From CAYWPG01 sp964460035 (GTDB taxonomy: Bacteria; Pseudomonadota; Gammaproteobacteria; Nitrococcales; AK92): a DNA stretch of 39,639 bases. The DNA lies in contig CAYWPG010000036.1 of the NCBI GenBank assembly GCA_964460035.1, positions 1-39,639 on the forward strand, given 5' to 3'. How positions within the stretch are numbered: the stretch's first letter is position 1; each line of letters opens with the position of its first letter. Positions 1-8,206 of the stretch are shown here, one piece after another. The translations under genes and the position numbers were made by a program. The notes under the pieces were generated by a model, which saw only the letters and a list, made by a program, of their open reading frames with translations, did not search any database and had not been told where the DNA came from.

Positions 1-851
1 TGGCGCTTGCCGACCTCGAAATCGTTGAAGTCGTGCGCGGGCGTGATCTTGACGCAGCCGGTGCCGAACTCCGGATCCACATAATCGTCGGCGATGATGG
101 GGATCTCGCGATCGGTAAGAGGCAGCCGAACCATCTTGCCGACCAGGTGCCGGTAGCGCTCATCCTCTGGATGCACGGCGACGGCCGTATCGCCCAGCAT
201 GGTCTCCGGGCGGGTGGTGGCCACTACGAGATGGCCGCTGCCGTCCGCTAGCGGGTAGCGCATGTGCCACAGATGCCCCTTCTCTTCCTGAGAAACGACT
301 TCCAGGTCCGAAACCGCCGTATGCAGCACCGGATCCCAGTTCACCAGGCGCTTGCCGCGATAAATCAGCCCTTCTTCGTACAGGCGTACGAACACCTCTT
401 GGACTGCGCGGGAGAGCCCCTCGTCCATGGTGAAACGCTCGCGTGACCAGTCTACCGATGCGCCCATGCGGCGCAGCTGGCGCGTGATGGTGCCGCCAGA
501 TTCGGCCTTCCATTCCCAGACCCGCTCCAGGAAGGCCTCGCGCCCCAGATCGTGGCGCGTCTTGCCTTCGGCATTGAGCTGGCGTTCGACCACCATTTGC
601 GTGGCGATCCCGGCATGGTCCGTGCCCGGCTGCCAGAGCGTGTTGTAGCCGCGCATGCGATGAAAGCGCGTGAGCGCATCCATGATGGTGTCCTGGAACG
701 CGTGGCCCATGTGCAGCGTGCCGGTCACGTTAGGCGGCGGAATCATGATGCAGTAGGGCTGGCCGCGGCCGCTGGGCGCGAAGTAACCGGCCGATTCCCA
801 GTACTGATACCAGCGTTGCTCTATGGCCTTGGGGTCGTAACTCTTGTCCAT
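1..851 (-). CDS. valS: Valyl-tRNA synthetase, N-terminal part (cut by window edge)
   Basis: Class I aminoacyl-tRNA synthetase that charges tRNA-Val in the cytoplasm. The gene starts at ATG 851 and reads out of the window at its left edge, so 283 complete codons are visible. The protein opens MDKSYDPKAIEQRWYQYWE, a typical ValRS start. It carries the HIGH-type ATP-binding motif as HMGH at residues 47-50, followed by NTLWQPGTDHAG. The CP1 editing domain begins to show as TTRPETMLGDTAVAV near residue 220. The last visible residues (FNDFEVGKR) match the editing-domain region of the E. coli enzyme. The KMSKS half is outside the window. It is the last gene of the minus-strand run pepA-holC-orf-valS, 94 nt after the small upstream gene. 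I see no frameshift in the visible part. Confidence 0.97.
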   Translation of the reverse strand, partial: MDKSYDPKAIEQRWYQYWESAGYFAPSGRGQPYCIMIPPPNVTGTLHMGHAFQDTIMDALTRFHRMRGYNTLWQPGTDHAGIATQMVVERQLNAEGKTRHDLGREAFLERVWEWKAESGGTITRQLRRMGASVDWSRERFTMDEGLSRAVQEVFVRLYEEGLIYRGKRLVNWDPVLHTAVSDLEVVSQEEKGHLWHMRYPLADGSGHLVVATTRPETMLGDTAVAVHPEDERYRHLVGKMVRLPLTDREIPIIADDYVDPEFGTGCVKITPAHDFNDFEVGKR

Positions 852-945
852 TTGCAATGTCTTCAGGGCAGTTCAGGGCTTGTGGCGACGGCGCATTCTA
901 GCAGCCCGGCATGCCTGCGAGCGACCTGCGAGGGCTGCGCGCCGA

Positions 946-1293
946 TTAGCCGCGGTCCGGATCGGTCTCCGTTTCCTTCTCTTGCAGGCTTCGTTGCACC
1001 TCGGCGAGCAGCTCTTCACGCAACGCCGCCTCGGCTCGGGCCAGCGCTGCTGGCAGCGCCGCAGCGATGGCCGCCTCGATATGGGCCTGGATGTCCGGTG
1101 CCGGAGCTGGCGCTTCGCTAACCTTTAGGTTCTGTACCAAGCGAATGCGGGCGGCTTTGAGCCGGTCGCCTGGTATGGCGATGTCGAATAGCATGGGCAA
1201 GCCGTTGTCGGTCAGATAAAGCGGTGCCTCCGGATCGCCGGCCTCGGGCGGAGAGAAGTCGATGAGAGGTTGCTGGCCGTCGTCATCAGTCAT
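946..1293 (-). CDS. Small conserved protein between holC and valS
   Basis: A 115-residue protein starting at ATG 1293, two bases after the holC stop, so translation is probably coupled. I do not recognise a named family. What can be seen: a polar N-terminus, a short motif around LTDNGLPMLFDIAIPGD (about residues 28-44) reminiscent of the small uncharacterised proteins that sit between holC and valS in other gammaproteobacteria, and an Ala/Glu-rich helix (about 68-108) predicted by eye to be amphipathic or coiled-coil. There is no signal peptide or membrane segment. A longer reading frame runs upstream to 1566 but lies inside holC in another frame, so the ATG at 1293 is the sensible start. Position suggests a role near DNA polymerase III chi or ValRS, but that is only context. 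Confidence 0.75.
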   Translation of the reverse strand: MTDDDGQQPLIDFSPPEAGDPEAPLYLTDNGLPMLFDIAIPGDRLKAARIRLVQNLKVSEAPAPAPDIQAHIEAAIAAALPAALARAEAALREELLAEVQRSLQEKETETDPDRG

Positions 1294-1295
1294 GA

Positions 1296-1721
1296 TCAGT
1301 TCTCGCCAAGTTTGTGGTAATGGGGCCTGATACCGGCGTCCCGATACAGACGATAGCGCGCCCGCGCAGCGTTCAAGTGCGCCGGACCGACCACTTCCGC
1401 CAAGCGCTTGAACGATTGCCACTGCTCGGGTGCATCGGCCGCCAGGTTCACCACCAGGTCGCGCTCGGCCGGCAGGCCGTGGCCTGCGCCTATCACGATG
1501 GGGTCGGCGTCCGTGGCCTGCGGCAAGGGCGCGTGCGGGAGGAAGCTGCCATCGCGGAAGCTCCACAGGAGCTGATCGAGCAGCGCCGCCTGTTTATCGT
1601 CGGCGCTGCGCACGAATATTCTGTGGCCTTGATCGAACGCCTTTTCGATCAGCCGACAGGCGAACAGCTCTACCGCGTTCGGGCGCGCATCTGCGAGGAT
1701 GTAGAAGTCGATCCGGTCCAC
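1296..1721 (-). CDS. holC: DNA polymerase III chi subunit
   Basis: Chi links the clamp-loader psi subunit to single-stranded DNA-binding protein at the replication fork. The protein is 141 residues from a GTG start at 1721, close to the 147 residues of E. coli chi. It begins VDRIDFYIL (Met in the protein), the usual chi N-terminus. Further family signs are ACRLIEKAFDQGHRIFVR and the conserved LLWSFRDGSFLPH block around residues 50-62. The GTG lies 8 nt after the pepA stop. An in-frame TTG at 1733 overlaps that stop and is a possible alternative. The order pepA-holC-orf-valS is common in gammaproteobacteria. No holD is visible nearby. Confidence 0.93.
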   Translation of the reverse strand: MDRIDFYILADARPNAVELFACRLIEKAFDQGHRIFVRSADDKQAALLDQLLWSFRDGSFLPHAPLPQATDADPIVIGAGHGLPAERDLVVNLAADAPEQWQSFKRLAEVVGPAHLNAARARYRLYRDAGIRPHYHKLGEN

Positions 1722-1729
1722 GCTGCGAC

Positions 1730-3223
1730 TCAACGGCCGGCTCGATCCAGCAGGAACTGGGTCAGCAGCGGCACGGGCCGGCCGCTTGCGCCCTTGGCCT
1801 TGCCGGTGACCCATGCGGTGCCGGCGATGTCCAGGTGTGCCCAGTGCACTTTCTCGGTGTAGCGCGCCAGGAAGCAGGCGGCGGTGATGGCGCCGGCAGC
1901 CCGGTCGCCGACGTTGGCCATGTCGGCGAAGTTGCTGTTGAGCGCTTCCTGGTACTCCTCCCAGAGCGGCAATTCCCAGGCTCGGTCGCCGCTGGTGCGG
2001 CCGGCGGCAAGCAGCTCGTTCACCAGCGGCTGGTGATTGCCGAACAGGCCGTGGGCGTGCGCGCCCAGCGCGATCACACAGGCGCCGGTGAGCGTTGCGA
2101 TGTCGATAACGCTAGCGGGTTGGAAGCGCTCGCTGTAGGTGAGGGCATCGCACAGGATCAGGCGGCCTTCGGCATCGGTGTTGAGGATCTCGATGGTCTG
2201 TCCCGACATGCTGGTAACCACATCGCCGGGTTTGTTCGCAGCCCCGTCTGGCAGGTTTTCGCAGGCGGGGATCACGCCGATCACGTTCAGCGGCAGCTCC
2301 AGCTCCGCGCACGCTTGCAGTGTGCCGAATACACTGGCGGCGCCGCACATGTCGTACTTCATCTCGTCCATGGCGGCTGCGGGCTTGAGGGAAATGCCGC
2401 CGGCATCGAATGTCAGCCCCTTGCCGACCAGCACGATGGGGCGCTCCTCTTCGCTCCCGCCACGGTAGTGCATGACGATGAGCTTGGGGGGTTGGCGGCT
2501 GCCGCGGGCAACGGAGAGAAAAGCGCCCATTTTCAGTTTCTCGAGTTCCGGCTGATCCAGCACCTCGGTGCGGATGCTGGGCAGGCGTTTGGCCAGCTCT
2601 TGGGCTTGTTCGGCGAGGTAAGTCGGGGTGCAGATGTTGCCGGGCAGGTTGCCCAGATCACGCGCCAAGCTCATGCCCCGACCGATGGCGGCACCGGTAC
2701 GGGCCGCGGTTTCACCGATCGAGAGCTCGCGGCGGCTGGGAACGCTGAAAACCAGCTTGCGCAACGGCCGCCTCGGGTTATCCTTTTTGGTTTTCAGCTG
2801 ATCGAAGCGGTATTGATGGTTATGCACCGTCTGTACTGCGTCGCGGACTCGCCAGGCAAGGTCGCGTCCCTTGACGGGCAGATCGCTCAGATACGAGACT
2901 GCCTCGGTCGCGCCGGACTCGTCGAGCTTGCTCGCCATGGCGGTGACCGCCTGCCGGTACGCGCGCTCATGGAAGTCGCGCTCCCGTCCGCAGCCGATCA
3001 GCAGCACACGATCGCACAGAACCCCTGGCACATTGCTGAGGAGCATCGCTTGCCCCAGTTTGCCCTCGAAATCGCCCCGGCGCAGCAGCGCCGACAGAAA
3101 GCCTTCGCTGGCCTTATCGACCTGCGTGGCGGCGGCGGACAGCCGGCGTTGTTCGAACACACCGACGACCACGCAGCCGGTGCGCTGTTTTTCGGGGTTT
3201 CCGCTCTTGACCGTGAACTCCAT
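1730..3223 (-). CDS. pepA: Leucyl aminopeptidase (cytosol aminopeptidase A)
   Basis: M17 family dimetal peptidase of 497 residues. It removes N-terminal residues from peptides; in E. coli the protein also binds DNA in Xer recombination and carAB control. Metal and catalytic residues are all present two positions before the E. coli numbering: K268, D273, K280, D291, D350, E352 and R354, the last three within NTDAEGRL. The start chosen is ATG 3223 (MEFTVKSGNPEKQ), preceded by a clear AAGGAG. A frame extension to 3268 adds 15 residues not seen in the family. It is divergent from lptF across a 173-nt gap, as in Pseudomonas-type genomes, and leads the pepA-holC-orf-valS run. Confidence 0.97.
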   Translation of the reverse strand: MEFTVKSGNPEKQRTGCVVVGVFEQRRLSAAATQVDKASEGFLSALLRRGDFEGKLGQAMLLSNVPGVLCDRVLLIGCGRERDFHERAYRQAVTAMASKLDESGATEAVSYLSDLPVKGRDLAWRVRDAVQTVHNHQYRFDQLKTKKDNPRRPLRKLVFSVPSRRELSIGETAARTGAAIGRGMSLARDLGNLPGNICTPTYLAEQAQELAKRLPSIRTEVLDQPELEKLKMGAFLSVARGSRQPPKLIVMHYRGGSEEERPIVLVGKGLTFDAGGISLKPAAAMDEMKYDMCGAASVFGTLQACAELELPLNVIGVIPACENLPDGAANKPGDVVTSMSGQTIEILNTDAEGRLILCDALTYSERFQPASVIDIATLTGACVIALGAHAHGLFGNHQPLVNELLAAGRTSGDRAWELPLWEEYQEALNSNFADMANVGDRAAGAITAACFLARYTEKVHWAHLDIAGTAWVTGKAKGASGRPVPLLTQFLLDRAGR

Positions 3224-3396
3224 CTGCAACTCCTTAGGTTCGTTCCGCTTGCCAGGTTCCGGCGGCATTGGCCGGTAGCGCGCCGCGGGCGGGGTGACGG
3301 TAGCTGCGCCGGCCGCGCCGAGGCCGGCAGCGTTCGGGGTAGTTTAATGGAAAAATCGGCTGCTTTGGCGGTCGGCAGCGGCGATAAGGTGATTTT

Positions 3397-4491
3397 GTGA
3401 AGCTTTCCGTCTTGAGCCGCTACCTCGCCAAGGAGGTTTTGCAGGCTCTGGTGGCAGTCACTCTGGTGCTGATCGCCGTACTGCTGACCAACCGCCTGGT
3501 GCGCTATCTGGCCGATGCGGCCAGCGGCAACCTGCCCACCGATGTGATTTTTCATTTGCTCGGCCTGCAAATGGTCGTCTACTTGGGCATGGTATTGCCG
3601 GCCGCGTTTTTCCTGGCGGTGGTGCTGGCGTTCGGGCGGCTTTACCGGGATAGCGAGATGGCTGCGCTGACTGCCTGTGGGGTCGGCGCGCGTGAACTCT
3701 ACCGGGCGCTGTACCTGGTCGCCGTGCCGCTGGCGGTGCTGGTCGCGGCGCTCGCGTTCTGGCTGGGGCCGCTGGCGGCGCAGGCAACCGCGCGTGTGCA
3801 GGCGCAGGCGCTGCAGGATGTCGAACTGGAGGGCGTGCAGGCGGGCCGGTTTATCAGCTTCCGCCAGGCGGGACGTACCTTCTATGCCGAGTCGGTAAGC
3901 GAAGACGGCCGGCGAATGGAGAACGTTTTCGTGCAGAGCGAGCGCGGTGATCGAATGGTGTTGATTACCGCGCGCAGCGCGCGGCAGCAGCGCGATCCGG
4001 AAACGGGGGATCGCTATGTCGTCCTCGAGAACGGCTATCGCTACGAAGGGGTGCCGGGACAGGCGTCCTGGCGCCGCCTGGAGTTTGTCGAGCATGGCGT
4101 GTTGATCGCTCAGCAGCCGGTGGCGGTGCGCTCGCGTGTCGCCGCCATGCCGACGACGAGCCTGTGGGGCATGAGTCACCGGAATGCGAAGGCGGAGCTG
4201 CAATGGCGTCTGTCCATGCCGCTGTCCGTGCTTCTGTTGACCTTGGTCGCGGTGCCGTTGAGCAAGGCTGAGCCGCGCGAAGGGCGTTACGGCAAGCTGC
4301 TGACCGCGGTGCTGGTCTACGTGCTGTACTCCAACGGCTTGAGCATGTCGCAGGATTGGATGCGCGACGGTGCGATCCCGCCGGCCATAGGCCTGTGGTG
4401 GGTCCACCTGCTGTTGCTGTGCGCAGGCCTGTATTGGCTGCGCCGCCGCTACGGTGCACACCGTCCGCGGGTGCGAAGGAGCAGCGCATGA
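3397..4491 (+). CDS. lptF: LPS export ABC transporter permease LptF
   Basis: Inner-membrane permease of the LptB2FG complex, which extracts lipopolysaccharide from the inner membrane and feeds the LptC-LptA-LptD bridge. The protein has 364 residues. By eye, three membrane helices lie near residues 12-34, 53-78 and 100-122, then a periplasmic beta-jellyroll region (about 125-265), then three more helices (about 268-290, 302-320, 328-349). The LYRDSEMAALTACGV block is the coupling-helix region of this family. The start is GTG 3397 with an AAGGTG ribosome site 5-10 nt upstream. The stop overlaps the lptG start as ATGA, so the two permeases are co-translated. Confidence 0.95.
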   Translation: MKLSVLSRYLAKEVLQALVAVTLVLIAVLLTNRLVRYLADAASGNLPTDVIFHLLGLQMVVYLGMVLPAAFFLAVVLAFGRLYRDSEMAALTACGVGARELYRALYLVAVPLAVLVAALAFWLGPLAAQATARVQAQALQDVELEGVQAGRFISFRQAGRTFYAESVSEDGRRMENVFVQSERGDRMVLITARSARQQRDPETGDRYVVLENGYRYEGVPGQASWRRLEFVEHGVLIAQQPVAVRSRVAAMPTTSLWGMSHRNAKAELQWRLSMPLSVLLLTLVAVPLSKAEPREGRYGKLLTAVLVYVLYSNGLSMSQDWMRDGAIPPAIGLWWVHLLLLCAGLYWLRRRYGAHRPRVRRSSA

Positions 4492-5552
4492 ACTTGCTCG
4501 GGCGTTACCTCGCTGCAACGGTTATCGGCGCCAGTTTGATCGCGCTGCTCATTCTGGTCTCGCTGGAAGCGGTGTTCGCGTTCGTGGACGAGAGCGGCGA
4601 CATAGGGCGTGGCGGCTATGGAGCCATGCAAGCGCTGCTCTATATCGTCTTGCGCATGCCGCAACGCGCTTACGAGGCATTTCCTATGGCTACCTTGATC
4701 GGCAGCCTGCTGGGACTGGGCGGCATGGCCGCGCGCAACGAGCTGACGGTTATGCGGGCCGTCGGCGTCTCTATTTTCGGCATTGCGAGGCCGGTGCTGC
4801 TGGCCGGTTTTGCGCTGGCGGTGGCGGCCTTCGCGCTGGGTGAGTGGGTGGCGCCCCCGGCGGACCGCTGGGCGCAGGAGTTGCGCAGCGCGGCGATGAC
4901 GCAGAACGTCGCATCCGATCGGCTCACGGGCTTCTGGGCGCGCGATGGCCGCAGTTTCGTGCAGGCGGAGCGGGCCATTAGCAATACCCAATTGGGCGGC
5001 GTGCGCATCTACCGGTTCGAGCAAGATCAGCAACTGACCGAGTTGATCAGCGCCGCCTATGCCCATTACGACGGCCGGGCGTGGATCCTTAGCGATGTGG
5101 TCATCAACCGCTTCGTGCCGGAAGGGGTGGTGCTGGACCGAAGTGCCGAGCTGGTGTGGGAGTCGGAACTTGCGCCCACCGTGCTCGACGTGGTGGTGGT
5201 GGATCCGCGTACGCTCTCGATTACTGAGCTGCGCACCTACATCGATTACCTGGAGCGCAATGGTCTGGCCAGCGAGCGGTATCGGCTTGCTTTCTGGGTC
5301 AAGATCGCCACCCCGCTGGCCACTGTGGCGATGTTGCTGCTGACGGTGCCCATGGTGTTCAGCTCCGCGCGCGCAACCAATGCCGGGCAGCGGCTGTTCA
5401 TAGGTGTGCTCATCGGTATCGTGTTCTTCCTGGCGAACCGGCTGCTCAACCAGATGGGCTTGGTCTATGGGTTGCCGCCAGCGCTCAGCGCGCTGCTGCC
5501 GGCTACGGCGTTCCTGCTGGTCGGGGTCTGGGGCATCTTGCGCGTGCGCTAG
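4488..5552 (+). CDS. lptG: LPS export ABC transporter permease LptG
   Basis: Partner permease of LptF in LptB2FG. It has 354 residues from ATG 4488, which overlaps the lptF stop by four bases. It shows the same plan: N-terminal helices (about 12-33, 55-80, 95-118), a periplasmic domain (about 120-270) and C-terminal helices (about 275-297, 305-325, 330-352). The ARNELTVMRAVGVS segment (about residues 83-96) is the conserved coupling helix that contacts LptB. The C-terminus after WGILRVR is normal. It is followed directly by a long inverted repeat (5552-5672) rather than a simple terminator. lptB is not in the window, as usual for gammaproteobacteria. Confidence 0.95.
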   Translation: MNLLGRYLAATVIGASLIALLILVSLEAVFAFVDESGDIGRGGYGAMQALLYIVLRMPQRAYEAFPMATLIGSLLGLGGMAARNELTVMRAVGVSIFGIARPVLLAGFALAVAAFALGEWVAPPADRWAQELRSAAMTQNVASDRLTGFWARDGRSFVQAERAISNTQLGGVRIYRFEQDQQLTELISAAYAHYDGRAWILSDVVINRFVPEGVVLDRSAELVWESELAPTVLDVVVVDPRTLSITELRTYIDYLERNGLASERYRLAFWVKIATPLATVAMLLLTVPMVFSSARATNAGQRLFIGVLIGIVFFLANRLLNQMGLVYGLPPALSALLPATAFLLVGVWGILRVR

Positions 5553-5672
5553 GGCGCATGGGGCCGGGAATTCGCCTGGATGACGACGTACCTGGCTCGC
5601 GCCAAGACGCAGCAAGGTATCGTCGCCTCCAACGGCCGCGCGGATCCGGCCCGCGGCGGGCGCCATGCGCCC
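5552..5672. repeat. Long imperfect inverted repeat after lptG
   Basis: The 121 nt from the last base of the lptG stop fold as a nested imperfect palindrome. The outermost arms are GGGCGCATGG (5552-5561) and its exact complement CCATGCGCCC (5663-5672). Inside these are GGCCGG and CCGGCC, and a third, imperfect pair GACGACGTACC with GGTATCGTCGCC. There is no U-run, so it is not a canonical terminator, although it lies between two convergent genes. It may be a repetitive extragenic element or a structured RNA end. Confidence 0.6.
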
Positions 5673-5690
5673 GAAGCGGTGATGGGTTAC

Positions 5691-6146
5691 TTACGGAAGC
5701 GGTCTTCGACGTGGAGGTGGAATGCGTACGACCTGCGTGCCGGAAGCAATGTCGTGCCAAGTGCGGCGCTCGCGGTCGACCAGCATCCATAGAAAGCCCA
5801 GCCCAAACGCCGCCCAGGAAACCAGGGCGACCGCGCAGCGAATCAACCCCTGCTTGTAAGTGATCAGGTTGCCGTCCGGCTGCTGGACTCTCAAGTGCCA
5901 GGCCTGCATTCCCAGCGTGCGGCCGGCTCGGCACCAGAAGCCGACGAAAAAGGTCACTGCTACTATGGCCAGGTAGAGCTGGAATAGCGGGTATAGGCGG
6001 GCAGGGACGGCTTCGCCTCCAGTGAACGGCAGCCACAGTGCCGCGGCCACCATCCAGAGCGCTGCCAGCAGCAAACTGTCGTAAAAGCAGGCTGCGAGTC
6101 GGCGTAGCAGCTGGGCCGGAGCAGCGGCGGTGGTTGTGCTATTCAT
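5691..6146 (-). CDS. RDD family membrane protein
   Basis: Small integral membrane protein of 151 residues with the RDD domain pattern: RRLAACFYDSLLL near residues 13-25 gives the conserved Arg and Asp of the first helix. Three hydrophobic segments follow (about 19-40, 54-75, 104-128). The motif CRAGRTLGMQAWHLRV is the usual RDD loop between helices two and three, and the protein ends with VDRERRTWHDIASGTQVV and a Pro/Arg-rich tail. The function of the family is not well established; transport or ion exchange has been proposed for some members. The start at ATG 6146 matches the domain, but no strong ribosome site is visible. It lies 54 nt downstream of tRNA-Glu on the same strand, beyond a terminator-like hairpin. 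Confidence 0.85.
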   Translation of the reverse strand: MNSTTTAAAPAQLLRRLAACFYDSLLLAALWMVAAALWLPFTGGEAVPARLYPLFQLYLAIVAVTFFVGFWCRAGRTLGMQAWHLRVQQPDGNLITYKQGLIRCAVALVSWAAFGLGFLWMLVDRERRTWHDIASGTQVVRIPPPRRRPLP

Positions 6147-6168
6147 TGCTGATGGGCGGTACGAAACG

Positions 6169-6192
6169 CAAAACGGCCGCATGTGCGGCCGT
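6169..6192 (-). terminator. Terminator of tRNA-Glu
   Basis: Read on the minus strand, ACGGCCGC-ACAT-GCGGCCGT forms an 8-bp stem with a 4-nt loop, ending in a run of four T. It starts 9 nt after the tRNA-Glu CCA end and stops before the RDD gene. It is a short but plausible rho-independent terminator. Confidence 0.65.
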
Positions 6193-6200
6193 CGACGATA

Positions 6201-6275
6201 TGGCGCTCCCACGGGGATTCGAACCCCGGTTACCGCCGTGAGAGGGCGGCGTCCTAACCACTAGACGATGGGAGC
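6201..6275 (-). tRNA. tRNA-Glu (anticodon CTC)
   Basis: 75-nt tRNA with encoded CCA (6201-6203). The acceptor stem is GCTCCCA paired with TGGGAGC, with discriminator G. The anticodon stem CCGCC/GGCGG encloses the loop CTCTCAC, giving anticodon CTC for GAG codons. The T arm is CCGGG-GTTCGAA-TCCCCG-like and intact. The bases around the anticodon (CCGCCC...CACGGCGG) are those of bacterial tRNA-Glu, which normally carries TTC. Confidence 0.93.
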
Positions 6276-6345
6276 GGAACTTGTGATCGCAGACCGGCTC
6301 GCACCTTTGGGTGGCAAAGCTCTGGACTGGCCTGCGAGCGGTGCT

Positions 6346-6373
6346 ATTATACGCGCTCTTTTCTAATGCTCAA
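6346..6373 (-). promoter_or_regulatory. Sigma-70 promoter for tRNA-Glu
   Basis: On the minus strand, TTGAGC (6368-6373) is followed after 16 nt by a perfect TATAAT (6346-6351). Transcription would start near 6339, about 64 nt before the tRNA 5' end. The -35 box lies over the first codons of the divergent pcnB gene. Confidence 0.7.
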
Positions 6374-7691
6374 GCACTCTGCGCAACTTGTGACAGATCA
6401 GCAACAAGACCAACAGTACCCCGCCATAGTGCCGCGTTCCGAGCACAGGATTTCGCGTGCCGATATCAGTGACAACGCGCTGAAGGTATTGTATCGCCTG
6501 AAGAACGCCGGTTATCAGGCGTATCTGGTGGGCGGCGGTGTACGCGACCTGTCGCTGGGGCGTGAGCCCAAGGATTTCGATATTGCCACCGATGCCCATC
6601 CGGAGGAAGTGCGCGAGCTGTTTCGCAATTGCCGGTTGATCGGGCGCCGCTTCCGCCTCGCGCACGTGCATTTCGGTTCTGAGATCATCGAAGTCGCTAC
6701 CTTCCGGGCCTTGCACGATCCGGATGCCGAGGGGGGCGACGTAGAGTTCGAGGACGGCCGCATCATTCGCGACAATGCCTATGGCACCTTGGCGGAAGAT
6801 GCGATGCGGCGGGATTTCACCATCAACGCTCTCTACTACAACATCGCCGATTTCTCCGTCGTGGACCATGCCGGCGGCATGGCCGATCTTCATAAGGGCC
6901 TGGTGCGCCTGATCGGCGATCCGGAGGTGCGGTTCCGTGAGGACCCGGTGCGCATGCTGCGGGCCGTTCGCTTCGCTGTGAAGCTCGGCTTTCGTATCGA
7001 AGAGGGCACCGCTGCCGCGATTCCGAAGATGGCCGGCTTGCTCTGCCATGTCCCGGCGGCGCGACTCTTCGACGAGATACTCAAGCTGCTGATGAGCGGC
7101 GTGGGCGCGGCCACGTTCGAGGCGCTACGCCAGTACGGCCTGTTTTCGCAGTTGTTCCCTGCTACGGAGGCCAGCCTGGCGCGCGATAGTCACGGCACGG
7201 GAATGCTGTTCATCGCGCGGGCGCTGGCCAATACCGATCAGCGTATCGCCGAGGGCAAGCCGGTAACGCCTGCCTTCCTGTTCGCGGCGCTGCTGTGGCC
7301 GGCGGTGCAGGAGGCATGGCGGCGGCAGCGCGAAGAAGGGCTCTCCGAGCCCGCGGCGCTGCAGGCGGCGGCGGAGGAAGTGATCGCCGAGCAGTTGCAG
7401 ACGGTGGCGATCCCCAAGCGTTTCAGCATCCCCATGCGCGAAGTATGGCAGCTGCAGCCACGCTTTGAACGTCGCAATGCGCGGCGTGCGGCAAGGCTGA
7501 TCGCGCACCCCAGGTTTCGCGCAGCCTACGATTTTCTGCTGCTGCGTGCCGAGGCGGGCGATGCGCCGGCGGACTTGGCTGAGTGGTGGAAAGCGGCGGT
7601 CGCCAGCAGCGACGGCGGAGCGCCGCCACCCGATGTGGAGCCTGAGCCGCGTCGGCGGCGTCGGCGGCGGCGCCGTTCCGGGGACTCATGA
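6366..7691 (+). CDS. pcnB: Poly(A) polymerase I
   Basis: Adds 3' poly(A) tails to RNA and so marks transcripts for decay. The protein has 441 residues. The class II nucleotidyltransferase core is clear: LVGGGVRDLSLGREPKDFDIAT (about residues 55-76) holds the GG and DxD catalytic motifs, NCRLIGRRFRLAHV and RRDFTINALYY follow, and REDPVRMLRAVRFA is the RNA-binding helix motif. The C-terminus ends in a run of about ten arginines, like the basic tail of E. coli PcnB. The start ATG 6366 has no obvious ribosome site, and the first 30 residues are poorly conserved, so the exact start is less sure. The stop overlaps the folK ATG. Confidence 0.95.
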   Translation: MLKHSAQLVTDQQQDQQYPAIVPRSEHRISRADISDNALKVLYRLKNAGYQAYLVGGGVRDLSLGREPKDFDIATDAHPEEVRELFRNCRLIGRRFRLAHVHFGSEIIEVATFRALHDPDAEGGDVEFEDGRIIRDNAYGTLAEDAMRRDFTINALYYNIADFSVVDHAGGMADLHKGLVRLIGDPEVRFREDPVRMLRAVRFAVKLGFRIEEGTAAAIPKMAGLLCHVPAARLFDEILKLLMSGVGAATFEALRQYGLFSQLFPATEASLARDSHGTGMLFIARALANTDQRIAEGKPVTPAFLFAALLWPAVQEAWRRQREEGLSEPAALQAAAEEVIAEQLQTVAIPKRFSIPMREVWQLQPRFERRNARRAARLIAHPRFRAAYDFLLLRAEAGDAPADLAEWWKAAVASSDGGAPPPDVEPEPRRRRRRRRRSGDS

Positions 7692-8191
7692 GCGTCGAGA
7701 TCAGAGCCGCTGTCGGGCTGGGCAGTAATTTGGGCGATCCGCTCCGCCAGTTGCAAAGGGCCTTGGCGGCGCTCTCGCGGCTTCCCGGCAGCCGCCTGCT
7801 GGCGCGCTCGGCTTTCTACCGTAGTGCGCCCATGGGCCCTCAAGATCAGCCGGATTACATCAACGCGGCCGCGGTGGTGGCCACTACGCTGCAGCCGCTG
7901 GAGTTTCTGGACCGGCTGCAGGCGATAGAACGGGATCAGGGCCGGGTGCGCGGACCGCAGCGCTGGGGGCCGCGGACGCTGGATCTCGATCTGTTGCTCT
8001 GGGGCGAGGAGCGTATCGACCATCCGCGGCTGCAAGTGCCCCATCCGGGACTCCACGAGCGGGCTTTCGTCCTGTATCCTCTGGCAGAGATCGCCGCCTC
8101 CTGGCTGGTGCCCGGACGGGGGACGGTGCAGGCGCTGCGGGCGGCCTGTCCGGCAAACGGGTTATGCAAGCTCGATGCGTCCGGACATTGA
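7688..8191 (+). CDS. folK: 6-hydroxymethyl-dihydropterin pyrophosphokinase
   Basis: Transfers pyrophosphate from ATP to 6-hydroxymethyl-7,8-dihydropterin in folate synthesis. It is 167 residues long, close to the usual size of about 160. It has the N-terminal GLGSNLGDPLRQL motif (10-22) and the signature RWGPRTLDLDLLLWG, whose D99 and D101 are the magnesium ligands (D95 and D97 in E. coli). It overlaps pcnB by four bases (ATGA), a pairing found across gammaproteobacteria. A deoxynucleoside kinase gene follows after 15 nt. folD, another folate gene, is in the same window at its far end. Confidence 0.95.
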   Translation: MSVEIRAAVGLGSNLGDPLRQLQRALAALSRLPGSRLLARSAFYRSAPMGPQDQPDYINAAAVVATTLQPLEFLDRLQAIERDQGRVRGPQRWGPRTLDLDLLLWGEERIDHPRLQVPHPGLHERAFVLYPLAEIAASWLVPGRGTVQALRAACPANGLCKLDASGH

Positions 8192-8206
8192 CGGCGGGTC
8201 GGAGCA

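Noticed and set aside
1430..3400. A 656-codon open frame on the plus strand opposite pepA and holC
   Set aside because: It lies antisense to two well-identified genes, has a low-complexity Gly/Ala/Arg composition and no family features. Long antisense frames are expected in GC-rich genes.
2998..4518. A 506-codon open frame on the minus strand opposite lptF
   Set aside because: It is the mirror of lptF codons, rich in Gln, His and Arg, with no ribosome site and overlap into pepA in another frame.
4449..5666. A 405-codon open frame on the minus strand opposite lptG
   Set aside because: It is antisense to lptG with His/Gln/Arg-rich shadow composition and no recognisable domain.
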